A stretch of DNA of 64,000 bases from Paenibacillus phoenicis (GCF_034718895.1 NZ_JAYERP010000001.1:558001-622000); one strand, 5' to 3'. Positions 43,630-52,266 are shown, numbered from the stretch's first letter. The notes: generated from the sequence alone by a model not told the origin. Numbers and translations: made by a program.

Positions 43630-44215
43630 ATGGGCGTGATCGAATTAAGAAACCTCACGAAGCGATAGGGCAAGGCCAGAGGGATTACTGACGTGAACCT
43701 TCAGGTGGAGGAGGGGGGAGATCTTTGGCTTTATCGGTCCCAACGGGGCGGGGAAGTCAACGACGATTCGGACGCTGCTTGGGCTCATTTATCCGACCAG
43801 CGGCCTGGATCCACTGATGCAGCAGACCTTCTTCGAGCTGATTGCGGAGGAGCACCGGAAAGGGGCGACCGTGTTTTTCTCGTCCCATATTCTGAGCGAA
43901 GTCCAGAAGATGTGCAGCCGTGTCGCCTTCATTAAGGAGGGCGGATCATCAAGCAGGAGAAGATGAGCGACTTGCAGGATAACAGCTACAAGAAAGTCAG
44001 CCTGGAAGCCAAGTCCGACATCGATCCGGCCGCCTTTAAGAAGCTGGATGGCGTCAGCAACCTTGAACTGAGGGGATCTTCGGCCAGCTTCATGTTTAAA
44101 GGCAGCCTAAACGCGTTTGCTGCAACGAATCGCTACCGTTGATTTAATCAACATCTCGATTGTGGAGCCCGATCTGGAGGAAATCTTCCTGCATTACTAC
44201 GTGAAGGAGGAGTAG
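43630..44215 (+). pseudogene. ABC exporter ATPase, degraded by internal deletion
   Basis: The start MGVIELRNLTKR is followed by an in-frame TAG, a one-base shift after LQVEEG, and then [20 protein letters not shown] (Walker A). LIYPTSG runs straight into [13 protein letters not shown], so everything from after the Walker A region to Walker B, including the LSGGQ signature, is missing. The rest ([20 protein letters not shown]) contains the switch histidine, and a frameshift near 44130 spoils the end. RBS-like GGAGGAG precedes the next gene. Confidence 0.85.
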
Positions 44216-44221
44216 GCCGTC

Positions 44222-45134
44222 ATGAATATGGTCATGCATGAGTTGAAGTCGCTGAGGAAATCGGCCTTCGTCTGGACCTTGGAGATGATCGCCTTGGCCG
44301 CCCTCTACTTATCGATTTATCCCAGCTTAGCGAGCGATGCCGAAGATTTCAAAAAGCTGCTTTGGCAGTTATCCGGAATCCGTTCAAGCGATGTTAGGCA
44401 TTGATTTGGATAGGATTACCGCGGGCCAAGATCGTCAGCTCCAAGCTGCTGGCTGCGATGCTCCTCCTGATCGCGACGAATATCGTCTTCTATGCAGCAG
44501 CGTTTCTCATCGCAAACGGAGTCAAAACGGAGGATTTCAGCCAAAAGCTGTTTCTGCTGATCCATATGACGTTATTTTTTGTTCAGTTGATGTTTTTGGC
44601 GATTGGTATGGCGTCGTCCGTGTTTTTTGCCAAACTCCGGAGCGTCCTTCCGTTATCGCTGGGCGTGGTCATCGGATTGTATCTGATCGGCGCCTTGCTC
44701 GCAAGCGGGGAGGACAAAGAGATGATCCGCTTCATCTCGCCCTTCAAATATTTCGCACTTAAGGCCTACCTTAGAGGCTTGATCATCTGGAGCGTATGCA
44801 TGTTCTTGCTAGTTGTCAGCGGAATGAGCAAGTATTCGGCTCTTTTGAAGTCACGCAGATCAGTGGATTTTTTGCCATGCTGTTTTTGTATATTGAGCTG
44901 ACGGTCGCGATTCACGCGGTCCTGCTGGGAAGCTTTGCGATTTCCAAACTTACGGACTTGACAGATCAGCTAAACGCACTGAACGTGCTCTCTCCCTTCA
45001 AATACTTCAGCTATGAGCGTATCTTAAACGGAGAAGGCCTTCATGCGGGGATTGTCGCGCTATCCCTCCTCCTGGTGGCGGTGCTGGTTGTTGTCACTTA
45101 TGCGGCTTATCGCAAAAGAGAACGAAACGTTTGA
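44222..45134 (+). pseudogene. Two ABC-2 type permeases, degraded and fused
   Basis: The first permease begins MNMVMHELKSLRKSAFVWTL, breaks after YPSLASDAEDFKKLL with a deletion and shift, and resumes at RAKIVSSKLLAAMLLLIATN through FISPFKYFALKAYL. It then runs in frame into the N-terminus of a second permease (IIWSVCMFLLVVSGMSKYSA), which shifts frame to VTQISGFFAMLFLYIELTVA, jumps from SFAISK to LTDLTDQLNALNVLSPFKYF and ends at TGA 45134. Both are missing several helices. Confidence 0.8.
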
Positions 45135-45167
45135 TCGTTGCACGAGTGGCGGTTAGAACGCCCATGC

Positions 45168-45206
45168 AAGAGGCGCGGCCGGTTGATCCGGTCGCGCCTC
45201 TTTTTT
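45168..45206. terminator. Terminator between the exporter remnants and argS
   Basis: AGAGGCGCG-CCGG pairs with CCGG-CGCGCCTCT around TTGAT and is followed by TTTTTT on the plus strand. The A-run on the other side is short, so it serves argS less well. Confidence 0.8.
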
Positions 45207-45229
45207 GCTTGGCGAAACACTTGCCTTGC

Positions 45230-47095
45230 TTACATGCGATCCGGAGCCGGCAATCCGATGACATCCAGCGCCTCCGCGATGGTCTCCTTAAATTTCGCAG
45301 TAAGCCACAGACGGTAGGGTTGCCGCTCGGGCTCGGCTTTTAGGATCGGACAGGCGGTATAAAAATGATTAAACAAGGTGGCGAGCTCATACGCGAAATG
45401 GCAGATCGGTGTAGGAGAAAGTTCCTCACACGCAGTGCTCAGCGTATCCGGCCATGCTGCGATTTGCCTCAGCAGGGCGTGTTCGGCACGTTCCTGCGGT
45501 GCGATGTCCTCCGGCAGCGACTCCATCCGAGGGAGCCCGTCGGCTTGGGCTTTGGCTAAGATGCTGGCGGCCCGGGCATGCGCGTACATCAGATAAACGC
45601 CGGTGTTGCCGGTGGTTTCCGTGGCCTGCTGAATGTCGAATACTACTTCAGTCGGCAAGGCGAATCGCAGCAGATAATAACGGATCGCCGCTGCTGCGAT
45701 CAGCCGGCTGGACAACCCTTCGGAATCGGACCGCTTGGCTTCGATTTGCGCTTCCATAAGGTCCAGCAAATCGGACACTTTGATGCCGATCCCTTGTCTG
45801 CCGGACATAGCGTACGAGGCTTTGCCGTCCGAGGTGTCGAGGCCAAGCTCCCGGGCTGCGCCAGGGCTTAGCGATACGACGCCGTAACCGACGTGGCGCA
45901 GCTTCTCCGCTTGGGCTGTGAAGCCTAACGCCTCCAGCGCTTGCTTCACCATCGCCTGCGGATACGCTTGCCTGTGGTCGATCACGTTGACGACGAGATC
46001 TGCCTTGCCGTAATCGGCGGCGACACCTTCTGCACTGGTTGTCCAGAGCCCATCTGCAAACGGTTTGTACCTGAAATCGTTCCCCAGCAAACCGAACTTC
46101 CAAAGATGATAGGCGATATCCTTGGCCGTATACGTCAAAATTCCGTTGGACCGAACGAGCACCTTATCGGCCTGATGCTCGGCTTCAGACTCCACATCTT
46201 CTGCTGCAGGTTGCTTCAGGACCCAGCAGCCCTCCAGCTTACCGGACGTTTCCTTATGGAAGAGTGCGGTCTGCTGCAACAAACGGAAGGCCGTGTCCCA
46301 GAACCCTTGCCGGACAATGTTGCTCTCCCAGACCAACAAATCATAATCAATCCCAAACGCCTTCATTTCCTCCAGATGCTCCCGCACGATACGCTCTGCC
46401 GTAAGCAAGCCAACCCAAGCCAGGTTCCCGTCTCCAGCTTCCAGCGCCTGCAGCACCTTCGTTCTCTGCTCCAACAGCGACGGTTGATCATCGTATTCCT
46501 TGTTAACCCGGGAATAGATGTCCCAACAGAAATCGCCGAATCTCACGTGGGCAGCCTGATGATCCACATTCAGCAACCCAACGACGGTGTCTGCCAACTG
46601 ATTACCCAGATCGTCGATGTAATTATGCACTTCGATTTGGTATCCGGCCCTCTTGAGCAGCCGCGCCAGCGAGTCGCCGATACAGGCGTTTCTTAGATGA
46701 CCGATATGAGCGGATTTGTTCGGATTGATGGAAGTATGTTCGATCACGACCTTTTCGCGAACTGCCCGCGGAAGTTGAAAATCCTTGCGGGCCCATTCGT
46801 TCCAATCCAGGCGGAAGTTCAGAAAGCCCGGCGGCGCGGTTTCGATCTGGTGGAATAGCCCCTCCATCCGGCCGGTTTGTTCCAATTCATTCTTCAGTTG
46901 TGCGGCAATATGCAGCGGTGGTTGACGCAGCGTTTTGGCCAGCTGCATCGCGATGTTGGTCGAATAATCCCCGTGTTCCGCACGGGCGGGCCGCTCGATC
47001 ACAATGTCCGGGAGCTCCTCGGTGCTGTGGCCAAGCCTTGAAAGGACTTGTCGTACGGACAATTCAAGATATTTTTTCATCCAACTGCTGATCAT
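45230..47095 (-). CDS. argS: Arginyl-tRNA synthetase
   Basis: A 621-residue class I synthetase that charges tRNA-Arg. The N-terminal Add1 domain (1-105) recognises tRNA. NPNKSAHIGHLRNACIGDSL holds the HIGH motif. The KMSK-like region is YAMSGRQGIGIKVSDLL. The C-terminal DALR anticodon domain has TGNTGVYLMYAHARAASILA and HFAYELATLFNHFYTACPIL. It is longer than B. subtilis ArgS (about 556). I chose ATG 47095 after GGGAGGAGTG; an in-frame GTG 9 bp upstream lies within the RBS. A T-box leader controls it. Confidence 0.93.
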   Translation of the reverse strand: MISSWMKKYLELSVRQVLSRLGHSTEELPDIVIERPARAEHGDYSTNIAMQLAKTLRQPPLHIAAQLKNELEQTGRMEGLFHQIETAPPGFLNFRLDWNEWARKDFQLPRAVREKVVIEHTSINPNKSAHIGHLRNACIGDSLARLLKRAGYQIEVHNYIDDLGNQLADTVVGLLNVDHQAAHVRFGDFCWDIYSRVNKEYDDQPSLLEQRTKVLQALEAGDGNLAWVGLLTAERIVREHLEEMKAFGIDYDLLVWESNIVRQGFWDTAFRLLQQTALFHKETSGKLEGCWVLKQPAAEDVESEAEHQADKVLVRSNGILTYTAKDIAYHLWKFGLLGNDFRYKPFADGLWTTSAEGVAADYGKADLVVNVIDHRQAYPQAMVKQALEALGFTAQAEKLRHVGYGVVSLSPGAARELGLDTSDGKASYAMSGRQGIGIKVSDLLDLMEAQIEAKRSDSEGLSSRLIAAAAIRYYLLRFALPTEVVFDIQQATETTGNTGVYLMYAHARAASILAKAQADGLPRMESLPEDIAPQERAEHALLRQIAAWPDTLSTACEELSPTPICHFAYELATLFNHFYTACPILKAEPERQPYRLWLTAKFKETIAEALDVIGLPAPDRM

Positions 47096-47104
47096 AAAAT
47101 CCAC

Positions 47105-47372
47105 TCCTCCCTGGCAAAAAAATAAGCCTTCATCTCATCAAAGAGACGAAGGCATTACGCGCTCGCGGTACCACTCTTGTTGTTAAACTTCATGTTTAAC
47201 CACTCTGAAGGATAACGGTCTTGGGCCGTGGCTGCTTACTCGACTCACGTTCAGCAACCATTCTCATGGGTCCGTTTCACTGGAAGCCCTGTACCGGTTT
47301 CCACCCTCCCGGCTCGCTTGGACTAGAACAGCCAGCTACTCTCCCAATCGTCGAATGTGGGATATTTTGTAT
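47105..47372 (-). ncRNA. T-box leader of argS
   Basis: On the minus strand the leader starts near a GGGAGAGTAG stem I base, and has the T-box sequence AGAGTGGTACCGCG (47164-47177 on the plus strand) followed by the terminator GCCTTCGTCTC-TTTGAT-GAGATGAAGGC and a run of T (47116-47153). Uncharged tRNA-Arg should stabilise the antiterminator and turn on argS. A CGU triplet in the region TGAACGTGAGTC is a candidate specifier, not verified. Confidence 0.88.
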
Positions 47373-47373
47373 T

Positions 47374-47401
47374 ATTATATCCGCTTAATTTGGAATGTCA
47401 A
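47374..47401 (-). promoter_or_regulatory. SigA promoter of the argS T-box transcript
   Basis: On the minus strand TTGACA (47401-47396) and TATAAT (47379-47374) are perfect consensus hexamers with a 16 bp spacer, placing the start just upstream of the T-box stem I. Confidence 0.85.
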
Positions 47402-47506
47402 TCCTGGACTTCCCCAATATCAACCCACGAGCCCGACTTCTAGAGTAGGAGAAGAAAATTTTGGTCATACTCTTACTACTTCCATCAGAACAAAGGGGCT
47501 AGCGAC

Positions 47507-48761
47507 ATGCAACAACCGGACGAGTTTATCGAAACAACTGCAGCAAAACCTGGAAGGTCTTCGCGAGCTTCTCGGGAACAGTTCGGATGTCGTGTTCCGT
47601 CAGCTTTTGCCGGCGGACTGTACGCAACTCGCTATCGTTTACATCGAAGGACTTATCGACAATCAACTCTTGCAACAGGATGTGATTCGCCCGATTCTGG
47701 AGACCTCCTCAGACGGGAAGATGACGCCAACTCAGGTTAAGGACAAGGTCGTCAACGTCGGCGGCGTTAGCTCAGTGACCACCTATGAGGATGCGTGCAA
47801 CGGATTGTTGTCTGGCGGTGCGCTGATCCTGATCGATGGGTATATGGATGGTTTGATTGTCTCAATTCCCGGGTTAGAGGAACGCGCGATTGCCGAATCG
47901 AAGGCCTATCCAAATATTCGGGGGCCTCAGGACGCATTCACGGAGGCGATAAAACCAAAACAGAGCTAGCTATCATGTACATGCACGGATTAGCGGATCA
48001 ACAGATCGTAAGTAAGTTGACTGAAAAACTAAACAACCTCCAGGTGGATCGCGTGCTGGAGGGCGAATATATTGAAGAAGTTCTGAATCAGGATAACAAG
48101 CTTACGATTTTTCCTATGCTGTACAACACCGATCGTCCAGATACGATCGCAGCGGGCGTAATGGAAGGCCGAATTGCCATCTTTATTGACGGAACGCCAT
48201 TCGTTCTCCTTGACCCAACCTTATTCGTCGACTTTCTTCAGTCCGCCGAGGATAATTATCAGTCGTATCTTAATTCCGACGGTATTGTTATTGAGCTTAA
48301 TGGCCCAACGTGAAGGGGTCCCTTTTCCAGCTTTCCTTGAAGCGTTGATCATGGAAGTCGTTTTTGAGATTTTGCGGGAAGCCGGGCTGCGGATACCGAG
48401 ATCGATTGGTCAAGCTGTGTCCATCGTGGGTTCTATCGTCATAGGACAAGCGGCGGTCGAAGCAGGCATCGTCTCTACCGTTATGGTGGTTGTCGTAGCG
48501 ATTACGGCCATATCCAGTTTCGCCATTCCGTCCTCTTCCATGTCGATCCCGATCCGGATGCTGCGTTTCGGGTTCATGGCGATTGCTTCAACCCTGGGGC
48601 TTTATGGGCTGACCGTCGCTTTTATTGTGCTTGTCGTGCATTTAAGCGGGCTCCACTCCTTTGGCGTTCCTTATTTATCGCCCGTCGCTCCCTACAAGGC
48701 ACGGAAGCAATCGGATGCCATCCTTCGCTTTCCCTACCAACCTGGAGCTAAAGGACCGTAG
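47507..48761 (+). pseudogene. GerA family spore germinant receptor subunit, degraded
   Basis: Three frames carry GerA pieces. Segment 1 reads LSKQLQQNLEGLRELLGNSS and ILIDGYMDGLIVSIPGLEER to GPQDAFTEAI. A deletion and shift (about 47960) lead to TKTELAIMYMHGLADQQIVS and TPFVLLDPTLFVDFLQSAED. A second deletion and shift (about 48300) remove the first membrane helices and continue at REGVPFPAFLEALIMEVVFE and VEAGIVSTVMVVVVAITAIS. The likely start MQQPDEF is also out of frame with segment 1. It would have been a subunit of an inner-membrane receptor for germinants. Confidence 0.85.
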
Positions 48762-48781
48762 AAATCAAGGAGATGATCCCT

Positions 48782-49226
48782 GTGTACCGACAGGTAAAGC
48801 GATTTGTTCTTGTCCCCATATCCCTCGCGATGATCCTGCTGCTGTCAGGTTATTGGAACCGCAATGAATTAAATGAACTTTCGATCGTGCTAGCCATGGG
48901 GATCGATAAAGCGGATGACCTTTACGAGGTCAGCTTCCAGGTCGTGAATCCAAATCAGATGTCGCGGAAGCAATCGAGCGAGCGTACGCCTACGTTCGTA
49001 TTCTCGGTACGTGCCGATTCCATTAGTGAAGCCGTGCGAAAAAACGGTGGGCATGTCGTCGCGGAAATTGTATATGTCCCATCTGCAAATTTTATTCCTG
49101 GATGAGGCCACGGTATTTGGTGAAGATGTCTTTGCATGGACATGCTGCGAGATGAATTCGGGCAACGACTTGCTTGAAGATATGTCTTGTGATACATTAT
49201 TTTCCATAATGAATGTTTCGGTATGA
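48782..49226 (+). pseudogene. Ger(x)C family germination lipoprotein, degraded
   Basis: It starts VYRQVKRFVLVPISLAMILL, then LSGYWNRNELNELSIVLAMG. Where GerC lipoproteins have the lipobox cysteine (LSGCWN) this has tyrosine. The frame is good through VVNPNQMSRKQSSERTPTFVF, then shifts near 49040 to RKLYMSHLQILFLDE and fades. The gene follows the gerA remnant by about 20 bp; the gerB permease expected between them is absent. Confidence 0.75.
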
Positions 49227-49229
49227 AGC

Positions 49230-49287
49230 ACATACCGCTTCGATCTGACTTGCTCTTGGAGCAAGGGGGAACGGGGCGGTTTTTTTA
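49230..49287 (+). terminator. Terminator of the ger remnants
   Basis: Outer ACCGC/GCGGT and inner TTGCTC-TTG-GAGCAA pairings are followed by TTTTTTT. Confidence 0.6.
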
Positions 49288-49312
49288 TTGACTCGGAAAG
49301 GGAGTGTGCATG

Positions 49313-49966
49313 ATGAGTGAGTTCGATGATGTTTACTTGGAGTGGCTGGAACGGCAGATCGACGAGGAGACCAACCCAAGAAGAAAGGAGTTTCTTAAAA
49401 AGGGATTAAGCCGGGGGACAACGGATTTTCTGCGGTACATTTGGTATCCCGCCATTGGAAACCTCAATGATCTCTATCCTGAGTATGAGGTTCGCGACTT
49501 TAATAATGGCTTCCGCTACCTCGATTTGGCCTATCGACCGGGCAACGCCAAAGGATGTATCGAGATTCAGGATTATCGAAGCCATGCTCGGGATATCGAG
49601 GCCGGGCGGTTTAAGGATTTGTGTATGAAGCAAGCTCTGCTGGCGTTAGACGATTGGTTGTTCCTACCGATTGCCTATCTATCCATTCGGGAAGACCCGG
49701 GAGTTTGCAAGCAGCTGGTCTTATCCTTTGTTGGTAAGTTCCTGTCCAACGCCGTACCTTCTAACCTTCATTGGGCCGAAGCGGAAACCTTGAGGTTTGC
49801 CAGACGACTGATGCGCCCCTTTACGCCGGCAGAGCTCGCGGATCATCTCAGTCTATCCAAGCAGCATACACGAGCAATTCTGCATGCTATGCACAACCGA
49901 AAGTTGCTGGAGGTCGTAGGCGGGAGACAACGGTATCGAACGTTCCGGCTTCCGAACGCGCGTTAG
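49313..49966 (+). CDS. Nuclease-like protein with C-terminal winged helix
   Basis: A 217-residue protein. The first 140 residues carry YLDLAYRPGNAKGCIEIQDY, a spacing of Asp, Glu and Gln that fits PD-(D/E)XK nucleases, followed by SHARD and a helix (LCMKQALLALDDWLFLPIAY). The last 60 residues look like a winged helix-turn-helix (FTPAELADHLSLSKQHTRAI, then GGRQRYRTFRL). I infer a DNA-binding nuclease-like regulator; the activity is unproven. ATG 49313 has AAAGGGAG 8 bases upstream; ATG 49310 and GTG 49304 are alternatives. It stands alone between a terminator and repeats. Confidence 0.7.
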   Translation: MSEFDDVYLEWLERQIDEETNPRRKEFLKKGLSRGTTDFLRYIWYPAIGNLNDLYPEYEVRDFNNGFRYLDLAYRPGNAKGCIEIQDYRSHARDIEAGRFKDLCMKQALLALDDWLFLPIAYLSIREDPGVCKQLVLSFVGKFLSNAVPSNLHWAEAETLRFARRLMRPFTPAELADHLSLSKQHTRAILHAMHNRKLLEVVGGRQRYRTFRLPNAR

Positions 49967-49997
49967 GGGCAAGGCGCTCTGATGGCAGGATGTAACT

Positions 49998-50135
49998 GGG
50001 GCTAAGGCTAGCTCTAAATCCACTTCTGGTGCTGAGGCTGTTGCTGGTGTGGAATCTATTGTTGGTGCGAATGCTGTTGTTGATGTGGATGCTGTTGCTG
50101 GTGCTAATGCGATTACTGGTGCTAACATAACACTA
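49998..50135. repeat. 18 bp degenerate minisatellite, about 7 units
   Basis: Units start at 49998, then (after a 12 bp partial unit) at 50028, 50046, 50064, 50082, 50100 and 50118. The approximate consensus is GGTGCTAATGCTGTTGCT. A unit length divisible by three keeps both strands open for a while, but there is no start or RBS. It ends 4 bp before palindromic element copy 2. Confidence 0.75.
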
Positions 50136-50139
50136 ACTC

Positions 50140-50321
50140 TAACGCTTGTGAGCAACGCTATTAAGGCAAATTTGCTCTCGAAAAAATTCTAACGACGATG
50201 AGACACTCTATTAAGGTGAAAATCGAGAAAAATAGGGGGAAACAGAGGAATAAGCTCTGTAGTAAGCGTTAGAATCGCAAAGTGTCCTTTTTGGAGCAAA
50301 TAAGATCTGTGGCAAGCGTTA
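50140..50321. repeat. Palindromic repeat element, copy 2
   Basis: Four 23-mers: forward at 50140-50162 and 50190-50212, reverse at 50249-50271 and 50299-50321. In forward orientation each starts TAACG and ends CTATT or CTTATT. Both pitches are 50 bp, and the layout is symmetric about 50230.5. Same architecture as at 5431-5613, with a different 23-mer core (CTTGTGAG or CTTGCCAC type). Confidence 0.8.
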
Positions 50322-50519
50322 GCGGTTAATCGGAGGGGATTCGCAGACCCACGGGGGTAAAAGAAAGCACCGGCAGGCACTAGGAGGTAAAGGATGCTCC
50401 CGTAGGCACTCAAAGTCACCTCTAGGCACTCATAGCACTCATCAGCACCCGCAGGCCAAGGGGAATGAACTATGTTAGAATGAAGAAGAATATCCTTATT
50501 CATGCAGAGGAGGAAAAAG
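50322..50519. other. Gene-free spacer with short direct repeats
   Basis: GGCACT recurs at 50376, 50405 and 50425, with similar flanks (TAGGCACTC) for the last two. Otherwise I see only the ribosome binding site of the next gene. Confidence 0.4.
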
Positions 50520-51428
50520 GTGAGTACATCCATCAGCTTGCATCTATGGTTCGATAAACAGGCGAAGGAGGCCGCAGAGTTCTATTGCTCCGTATTTCCG
50601 GAGTCCCGAATCACGGGGGTTACGACGCTAAACGATACCCCTTCGGGTGATTCCGAAATGGTTTCGTTTACCGTTTGGGGTTTTCCGTTTATGGCGATTT
50701 CGGCTGGACCGTACTTCAAGCTAAATCCGTCGATCTCGTGCATCGTCAATTTCGACCCTTCTAGAGACCCTAACGCCAGAGAAATGCTGAATGAAGTGTG
50801 GAACAAGCTGTCTGACGGCGGGACTGCGCTCATGCCGTTGGATCGATACCCCTTCAGCGAGTGGTATGGCTGGATTCAGGACAAGTACGGGGTTACGTGG
50901 CAGCTGATGTTAACGAATCCGGAGGGGGAGCCGCGTCCACCGATTGTTCCGTCCATGATGTTCACAGAGGATAACTGTGGCAAAGCGGAAGAAGCACGTG
51001 AATTTTATCTCTCCGTCTTCCGGAATGCGAAACCGGGCACGATCGTGAAGTATGGCCCCGGACAAGAACCGGACCGGGAAGGGGCGGTCATGTTCACCGA
51101 TTTTATGCTGGAGAATACCTGGTTTGCAGCGATGGACAGTGCGCACGCTCATGGGTTCGTCTTCAACGAAGCCATTTCCTTCTTGGTGAATTGCGACACG
51201 CAGGAGGAAATTGATCATTATTGGGAAAGTCTCTCCGCCGTTCCTGAGGCCGAACAATGCGGTTGGCTCAAAGACCGGTATGGCCTCTCGTGGCAAATCA
51301 CTCCGTCCGCCTTGGATGAGATGCTGACCCAGGGAACCTTGGAACAACGGAATCGAGTGACGCAGGCGTTTCTGAAGATGAAGAAGTTTGACCTCTCGGA
51401 GTTGCAACGGGCTTTTGAGGGGAAGTAA
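50520..51428 (+). CDS. VOC family protein (PhnB-like, two domains)
   Basis: A 302-residue protein made of two similar vicinal-oxygen-chelate halves. The first has ISLHLWFDKQAKEAAEFYCS and WIQDKYGVTWQLML; the second MFTEDNCGKAEEAREFYLSV and WLKDRYGLSWQITP. These are PhnB/3-demethylubiquinone methyltransferase-like domains, usually resistance or isomerase relatives of unknown substrate. The start is GTG 50520 after GAGGAGGAAAAAG. It is monocistronic, ending at a strong terminator. Confidence 0.88.
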   Translation: MSTSISLHLWFDKQAKEAAEFYCSVFPESRITGVTTLNDTPSGDSEMVSFTVWGFPFMAISAGPYFKLNPSISCIVNFDPSRDPNAREMLNEVWNKLSDGGTALMPLDRYPFSEWYGWIQDKYGVTWQLMLTNPEGEPRPPIVPSMMFTEDNCGKAEEAREFYLSVFRNAKPGTIVKYGPGQEPDREGAVMFTDFMLENTWFAAMDSAHAHGFVFNEAISFLVNCDTQEEIDHYWESLSAVPEAEQCGWLKDRYGLSWQITPSALDEMLTQGTLEQRNRVTQAFLKMKKFDLSELQRAFEGK

Positions 51429-51484
51429 ACTCTATGGCAATGGCGCGGTAATCGCTAACACGCTTTCGTACGGAGTGAGGAAAA

Positions 51485-51533
51485 AAACGCCCCGGGATTC
51501 CTGATCGTGAATCAGGATCCTCAGGGCGTTTTT
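51485..51533 (+). terminator. VOC gene terminator
   Basis: AACGCCC and GGATTCCTGATT-type arms pair with AATCAGGATCC and GGGCGTT around CGTG, followed by TTTTC. Confidence 0.88.
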
Positions 51534-51584
51534 CGCCACAGAATTAAAAAAACAGCCCCGAATGGACTGTTATATTTGTATGTA

Positions 51585-51660
51585 TGGTGGAGCCTAGGGG
51601 GATCGAACCCCTGACCTCATCGCTGCCAGCGATGCGCTCTCCCAGCTGAGCTAAGGCCCC
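51585..51660 (-). tRNA. tRNA-Ala (GGC)
   Basis: A 76-nt tRNA on the minus strand. The acceptor stem GGGGCCT pairs with AGGCTCC (one G-U), the D arm is GCTC-AGCTGGGA-GAGC, the anticodon arm CATCG-CTGGCAG-CGATG carries GGC, and the T arm contains GGTTCGATCCC. The 3' CCA is encoded. It reads alanine codons GCC and GCU. Confidence 0.96.
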
Positions 51661-51718
51661 GTATGAGCGACTTCTTTATTGTATAAAAACGTAGTCAAGC
51701 TGTCAATATCCCTTCAGC

Positions 51719-51772
51719 GAAAAAAATGTGTTCCTCCTCCCATCCAGCCATCCCGGTTACCGAATGGGAGGA
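51719..51772 (-). terminator. Possible terminator of the DUF2642-like gene
   Basis: On the minus strand TCCTCCCAT pairs with ATGGGAGGA across a 20-base loop; a T-run follows 8 bases after the stem. Confidence 0.5.
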
Positions 51773-51792
51773 CCACGCCGGTTTCACGCGGT

Positions 51793-52101
51793 TTACAATT
51801 TGATGCTCGTGATTTTGGCGACCGGGACGATCACCTGCCGACCTGACTCATCGATCATTTCCAGGGCATCGTTATGCACGGTGACCAATGTGCCTTGTAT
51901 GACGGAGCCCGTCGTCTCAATAGTGATGCTGAGTCCGATCGAGGCTTTCATTTGCTGCCGGGTCGCCGAATCCGGGAAGGAGGCGGCCTCAAGCGCCTGC
52001 TCCAGATGCTCCACCCGGCTGGCTAGCAGCTCGAGTTCCGCTTGCAGCAGGCGAATTCGCCTTCGCAGCGGTTCATTTAGCAGAAAGCGCAGGAGGGTCA
52101 T
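51793..52101 (-). CDS. Small protein with coiled coil and DUF2642/YuzF-like domain
   Basis: A 102-residue protein. Residues 10-42 form a heptad-rich helix (RRRIRLLQAELELLASRVEH), and residues 55-102 are a small beta barrel (SITIETTGSVIQGTLVTVHN, VIVPVAKITSIKL) like DUF2642 proteins such as B. subtilis YuzF. Such barrels resemble Sm-like folds, but binding to RNA or metal is unproven. AAGAGGTGAATCGCA precedes the ATG on the minus strand. Confidence 0.75.
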   Translation of the reverse strand: MTLLRFLLNEPLRRRIRLLQAELELLASRVEHLEQALEAASFPDSATRQQMKASIGLSITIETTGSVIQGTLVTVHNDALEMIDESGRQVIVPVAKITSIKL

Positions 52102-52266
52102 TGCGATTCACCTCTTTTCCCTCTGATTCTCGTCTCTAGTAAATGAGACAATATATCATATGAAGCTAGATTGATAGAGTTTCGGGTGGGGCTTACTTTC
52201 CGGCGGATACCCTTTATGTTATGCTGAAATGAGATACGGAATCGTTAATAAGGAGAAGGATGAACT

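Noticed and set aside
49998..50321. CRISPR array or coding repeat protein
   Set aside because: Unit register is continuous (18 bp), no spacers, no start codon or RBS; the 23-mers that follow are in mirror order, not tandem.
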